The notes beneath the pieces are model-generated. The model had not been told where the DNA came from, made no database searches, and saw nothing but the letters and a program-made list of their open reading frames with translations. The position numbers and the translations under genes are program-made. Positions 61,170 through 64,000 of a stretch of 64,000 nt of DNA are shown in pieces. The stretch's first letter is position 1; each line of letters starts with the position of its first letter. Location of the stretch: the NCBI GenBank assembly GCA_025666215.1, contig CP102593.1:4725001-4789000 (forward strand). Direction: 5' to 3'. The stretch is from Xanthomonas campestris pv. phormiicola (GTDB lineage Bacteria > Pseudomonadota > Gammaproteobacteria > Xanthomonadales > Xanthomonadaceae).

Positions 61170-63306
61170 TCCTCTCCTCCAGCAAATCCATGGCCTCATC
61201 TTCAGTAAAGCCCTCAGCCTGAAGCTGCTTGAGATACTGATCGCGAATTTTCTTGATTGCGGCCTGCTTTTTACCCATATCGCGCTGAATGAAGTTGATC
61301 TTAGTAAGATCTGGCATTGCGAACTTAAGATTAGGGAACTCTTGCATTGCAACGGAGATTTCTTGCATTAGACCGCTGGCAATCTCGCCCATTCCACTAA
61401 CCCGCACCCAGGCCTTAGATCGTGTGAGCGCCGTAAAGACCTTGTTTCTGCCCGCCCGAGTCCTTCGACCAGCTCCATCTAAACCGACAACAATAACTGC
61501 GGGAGCTTCATTACCTTTTGCCTTATAGATAGTCGAGAGAGTAACACGACCTTCGGCAAAGAAAGGAAGATCAGAAAACGAATCTGCAGATAGATTGTGA
61601 CTGCTAATATTCGCAGCAGCCATTAGAGAGCTAATCTCCTTAAAATAGTATCTAACATTCCGATCGTCCAAGCATACGACGACTATGTCATGAGGATTTA
61701 ATCCCCCAGAAATAAAGGATCTCACCTGAGCCACCGCCCAAGCACATTCAGCGCCGAGGTTTTGTGCAATGAAACAATCGATAATGGGATAGCCATCGAC
61801 ACTGCCAATGGAAAGAGGACTATTTTTCGCAGGACGCTCGATTACCACCGACGAACCCGGAATATTGAAGTCTCCCCTTTTAACCTCGTAACCGACATCT
61901 CCCCAATGGTCAGCACTTTCCAACATTTGCACTAGCTGACCATAGATGCCAAAGCCTAACGCATGGGCGACAACAAGCACTTCTCTCTGATTGCGATAGC
62001 ATTTGCTTAGGACAATGTCATTTTCTGCACCGCGCGGCAAATTCGCAGATGACCGATCTAAAGATATGAGCGCACCCGCAGCGTCTGCGCCAAATAGTTC
62101 CTCTGGCGACCTAATCTTTACATCAAGAATGTTTTGTAACTCATCATAAGCCCAGACAATGTTCTTTCGATCACGCCCGCCCTTCGTTACATTATACGCG
62201 AGGCGATAAAAGCTTGAAGGGAAATCCTGCCCTTCGTCGATGAGAAAATAATCGTAGTAAGCTTGATCTCCAGCAGCCTGCTGTAAATACGTCGCGCATG
62301 CGAAGTCAAAAGGGTCACTAACGCCGGCTCGTTGTTTGGCTATAGGAAAGCTCAGTGACTCGACCCCTGCTCTGACACAAGCATCATGGTAGACGCCGGG
62401 CTTACGGCCACCACCCCAGCCATGCCTTATGTGAACCAAGGTCCAATCCGGATCCTCGTCCTTGTAATGGCGATAGAACTTGGTAATCAATGACCTAATA
62501 GTTTCGTTGAGGCTCTTTGTATAGAAAGTGATGAGAATCTTGGCCTCGGGATTAGTTAAATGAAGGTGTGCCGCCTTCATGGCCAAAATCACGGTTTTTC
62601 CAGAGCCAGCCAAGCCGCGAATTCGCTGTGGTCCCGCCACAGTTGACAATGCTGCCCTACGCTGTTTTTCGTCGAAATTTGCGATCTCTGATTCAAGTTG
62701 CACGAGAGCAACCGCGGCTTTCTGGGAAGCAGGATCACCGACTGATCTTTTGACAGGTCGCGTCAGCGCCTTCGCGCCTTCTATAACCGAACGAGCCTCC
62801 GCAAGATCATCTGGACTTAAGTTTGGATTGCCAATTTCATCAAAAAATGAGCGCAGGCTTGCCATCGACGTGATGACAGGCAAGCCGGACTCTTCTTGCA
62901 AATCAATGGTTGCCGAAAGGCCAGGAGCATAGATTATAGGAGTAACCTCAAACTTGAGAGAAGCCACCCCCCGCCGGAGCTGCCTACTCTTGAGCAGACG
63001 CCCTATTAAGATGCTGCAGAATTGTGAAATCTCTTCCTCAACATCTACAAGCGCACCTTGGTTGCCAGATGTTATTTCAATACTGCTTAAAGCCCGGATT
63101 GCTATTACACCGTGTTTTGGGCTGAGCAAGAGAGCGCTTGGAGTGTGGATCTGCGCTTCGTAGTCGCCATAGGTGGGGAAGTCGTAGTAAAAAACGGCAC
63201 CATTTAGGACAAAGTCCATTGGTGAACTTTGAAGAGCATCCAGAAGCTCACGACCAGCGACATCGCGATCATACCGATCGGTAGTAAGTATGACTTCTAG
63301 GGCCAC
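61147..63306 (-). CDS. UvrD/Rep-type superfamily 1 helicase of the defence pair
   Basis: Helicase-like ATPase of 719 residues. An N-terminal region of about 190 residues (FYYDFPTYGDYEAQIHTPSA) may be a nuclease-like or sensing domain. The motor has Walker A GLAGSGKTVILAMKAAHLHL (about 231-250), Walker B DEGQDFPSSFYRL (about 354), a Q/R motif in SKCYRNQREVLVVAHALG and motifs V-VI in VTLSTIYKAKGNEAPAVIVVGLDG and FTALTRSKAWVRV. With the DUF2290 gene it would sense or process foreign DNA. Codon use differs from the core genome, consistent with horizontal transfer. Confidence 0.8.
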   Translation of the reverse strand: MALEVILTTDRYDRDVAGRELLDALQSSPMDFVLNGAVFYYDFPTYGDYEAQIHTPSALLLSPKHGVIAIRALSSIEITSGNQGALVDVEEEISQFCSILIGRLLKSRQLRRGVASLKFEVTPIIYAPGLSATIDLQEESGLPVITSMASLRSFFDEIGNPNLSPDDLAEARSVIEGAKALTRPVKRSVGDPASQKAAVALVQLESEIANFDEKQRRAALSTVAGPQRIRGLAGSGKTVILAMKAAHLHLTNPEAKILITFYTKSLNETIRSLITKFYRHYKDEDPDWTLVHIRHGWGGGRKPGVYHDACVRAGVESLSFPIAKQRAGVSDPFDFACATYLQQAAGDQAYYDYFLIDEGQDFPSSFYRLAYNVTKGGRDRKNIVWAYDELQNILDVKIRSPEELFGADAAGALISLDRSSANLPRGAENDIVLSKCYRNQREVLVVAHALGFGIYGQLVQMLESADHWGDVGYEVKRGDFNIPGSSVVIERPAKNSPLSIGSVDGYPIIDCFIAQNLGAECAWAVAQVRSFISGGLNPHDIVVVCLDDRNVRYYFKEISSLMAAANISSHNLSADSFSDLPFFAEGRVTLSTIYKAKGNEAPAVIVVGLDGAGRRTRAGRNKVFTALTRSKAWVRVSGMGEIASGLMQEISVAMQEFPNLKFAMPDLTKINFIQRDMGKKQAAIKKIRDQYLKQLQAEGFTEDEAMDLLEERNGATRGR

Positions 63307-63357
63307 GTTCCATCCTTAACAAGTTAGCGTCTCCAGACGATATTAACGCCACGAGAA

Positions 63358-63386
63358 TAAGAAAAGGCGGCCAAGCCCGCTTTTCT
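63358..63386 (-). terminator. Possible terminator of hicAB
   Basis: AAAAGGCGG, five bases, CCCGCTTTT form an imperfect stem with an A run on one side and a T run on the other, so it could work in both directions. It lies 200 bases past hicB and 50 bases before the helicase start. The rest of the 286-base gap shows nothing else. Confidence 0.4.
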
Positions 63387-63592
63387 TGTGGGTCAAACCC
63401 GCATTGGGACGTCCTACATACACACACTACCAAGAGCTAGACAGACGAAGCGAGGATCCGACTTGACCGATAGCAGAGTCGTACGGCGAGAACATGTATT
63501 GGATCGGGACGAGATCAACCGGTGAAGCGCATGCGTAATCCCGATACTTCGCCGTATCCCTGCCGTCGGAGCAACAGCGGCGCCCTCCCCCA

Positions 63593-63805
63593 TCAAGCCG
63601 CCACATCCACATACTCAACTTGACTCGAAGGCAGCGGAATCACTTCCCCATCCTCTCGCATGCCAGCCAGATGCAACTCGATCGCCTCGCGGATCAAATC
63701 TTCCACCTCCGCAGTCGTCGCACCCGTCGCCACACACCCCGGCAGATCCGGCACGTAGGCGGAGTAGTTGTTACCCGCTTGCTCAATGACAACGGCGTAG
63801 CGCAT
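63593..63805 (-). CDS. hicB: HicB antitoxin
   Basis: A 70-residue HicB: MRYAVVIEQAGNNYSAYVPD, LPGCVATGATTAEVEDLIREA and ELHLAGMREDGEVIPLPSSQ are the family's partly degraded RNase-H-like fold. No added DNA-binding domain is visible, so it is a short variant. It neutralises HicA, whose gene ends five bases before this start. The pair would stabilise the island or serve as a stress or phage response. Confidence 0.87.
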   Translation of the reverse strand: MRYAVVIEQAGNNYSAYVPDLPGCVATGATTAEVEDLIREAIELHLAGMREDGEVIPLPSSQVEYVDVAA

Positions 63806-63810
63806 GACGA

Positions 63811-64000
63811 TTACCTCTTCAGGCCGGCCTGTTTGAGAATGCTGTTCAGGGTGCCGGGAGCCACATCATCGCTCGGCTTGCCGGCCACTGTCACGCGGCC
63901 TGGGTAGACAGGATGCTTGAACTGGCGGTGGCTGCCGGTCTGGCTGACTTGCTGCCAGCCTGCGTCCCTGAGTTGTTGCAGCACGTCGCGGATTTTGGGG
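63811..64000 (-). CDS. hicA: HicA mRNA interferase toxin (5' end outside window)
   Basis: Sixty-two residues visible: PKIRDVLQQLRDAGWQQVSQ, TGSHRQFKHPVYPGRVTVAG and KPSDDVAPGTLNSILKQAGL. This is the double-stranded-RNA-binding-like fold of HicA with the catalytic His in GSHRQF. HicA cuts mRNA and tmRNA unless held by HicB, the next gene. Only a few N-terminal residues can be missing. Confidence 0.87.
   Translation of the reverse strand, partial: PKIRDVLQQLRDAGWQQVSQTGSHRQFKHPVYPGRVTVAGKPSDDVAPGTLNSILKQAGLKR

Overview
The window is high-GC chromosomal DNA of a gamma-proteobacterium and most likely a Xanthomonas, perhaps of the translucens/sacchari side of the genus. The pointers are a GH5-CBM2 endoglucanase of the EngXCA type, a GH30 glucuronoxylanase next to a periplasmic GH42 galactosidase, REP-like GTGGGAGCGACTTCAG repeats, two effectors ending in the XVIPCD domain of Xanthomonadales type IV secretion substrates, and a lasso peptide whose core resembles the xanthomonins.

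Positions 1-41000 are mostly core genome: an FAD oxidoreductase, two type-II-dehydroquinase-like paralogues, amino-acid permeases, secreted peptidases (M28, M16), a periplasmic trehalase, a lytic transglycosylase, a PheC-like periplasmic dehydratase, an NHL/M23 fusion protein, AraC and LysR regulators, a CorA-family transporter, CycA, a DMT exporter, a methyltransferase, plant-cell-wall hydrolases, a HipA/YjjJ-like kinase and a polysaccharide deacetylase. This part holds several broken genes (AIM24 remnant, frameshifted kptA, truncated DUF1615 protein, AAA ATPase and lipoprotein remnants joined tail to tail, haloperoxidase remnant), which points to active gene erosion.

Positions 41017-49370 are a complete lasso peptide locus. 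It has a GntR regulator, a 49-residue precursor, a B protein (RRE plus leader peptidase), an asparagine-synthetase-like cyclase, and, convergent to these, a TonB-dependent receptor with an STN domain followed by a secreted S9-type isopeptidase. Together they would make, take up and linearise a lasso peptide with a predicted seven-residue ring. An XRE regulator with two near-identical palindromic operators lies next to the receptor.

Positions 50380-58800 are an accessory region of two roughly 4-kb cassettes in tandem. Each has a lipoprotein-like gene on the + strand converging on a minus-strand immunity-effector operon, with a conserved 199-residue protein (XAC0095-like) upstream. The ends of the cassettes are conserved (lipoprotein, XVIPCD, XAC0095-like gene and its leader), while the toxin domain and lipoprotein immunity gene in the middle differ. 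A 326-bp internally deleted IS3-type element borders cassette A.

Positions 58800-64000 are lower in GC and look like a defence/stability island: an orphan terminator that may end a small RNA, a Panacea (SocA-like) antitoxin with an unrecognised partner, a superfamily 1 helicase with a DUF2290 protein (the helicase-DUF2290 anti-phage arrangement), and a HicA-HicB pair cut by the window edge. All functional calls come from reading the sequence and remembered family features; no database search was run.
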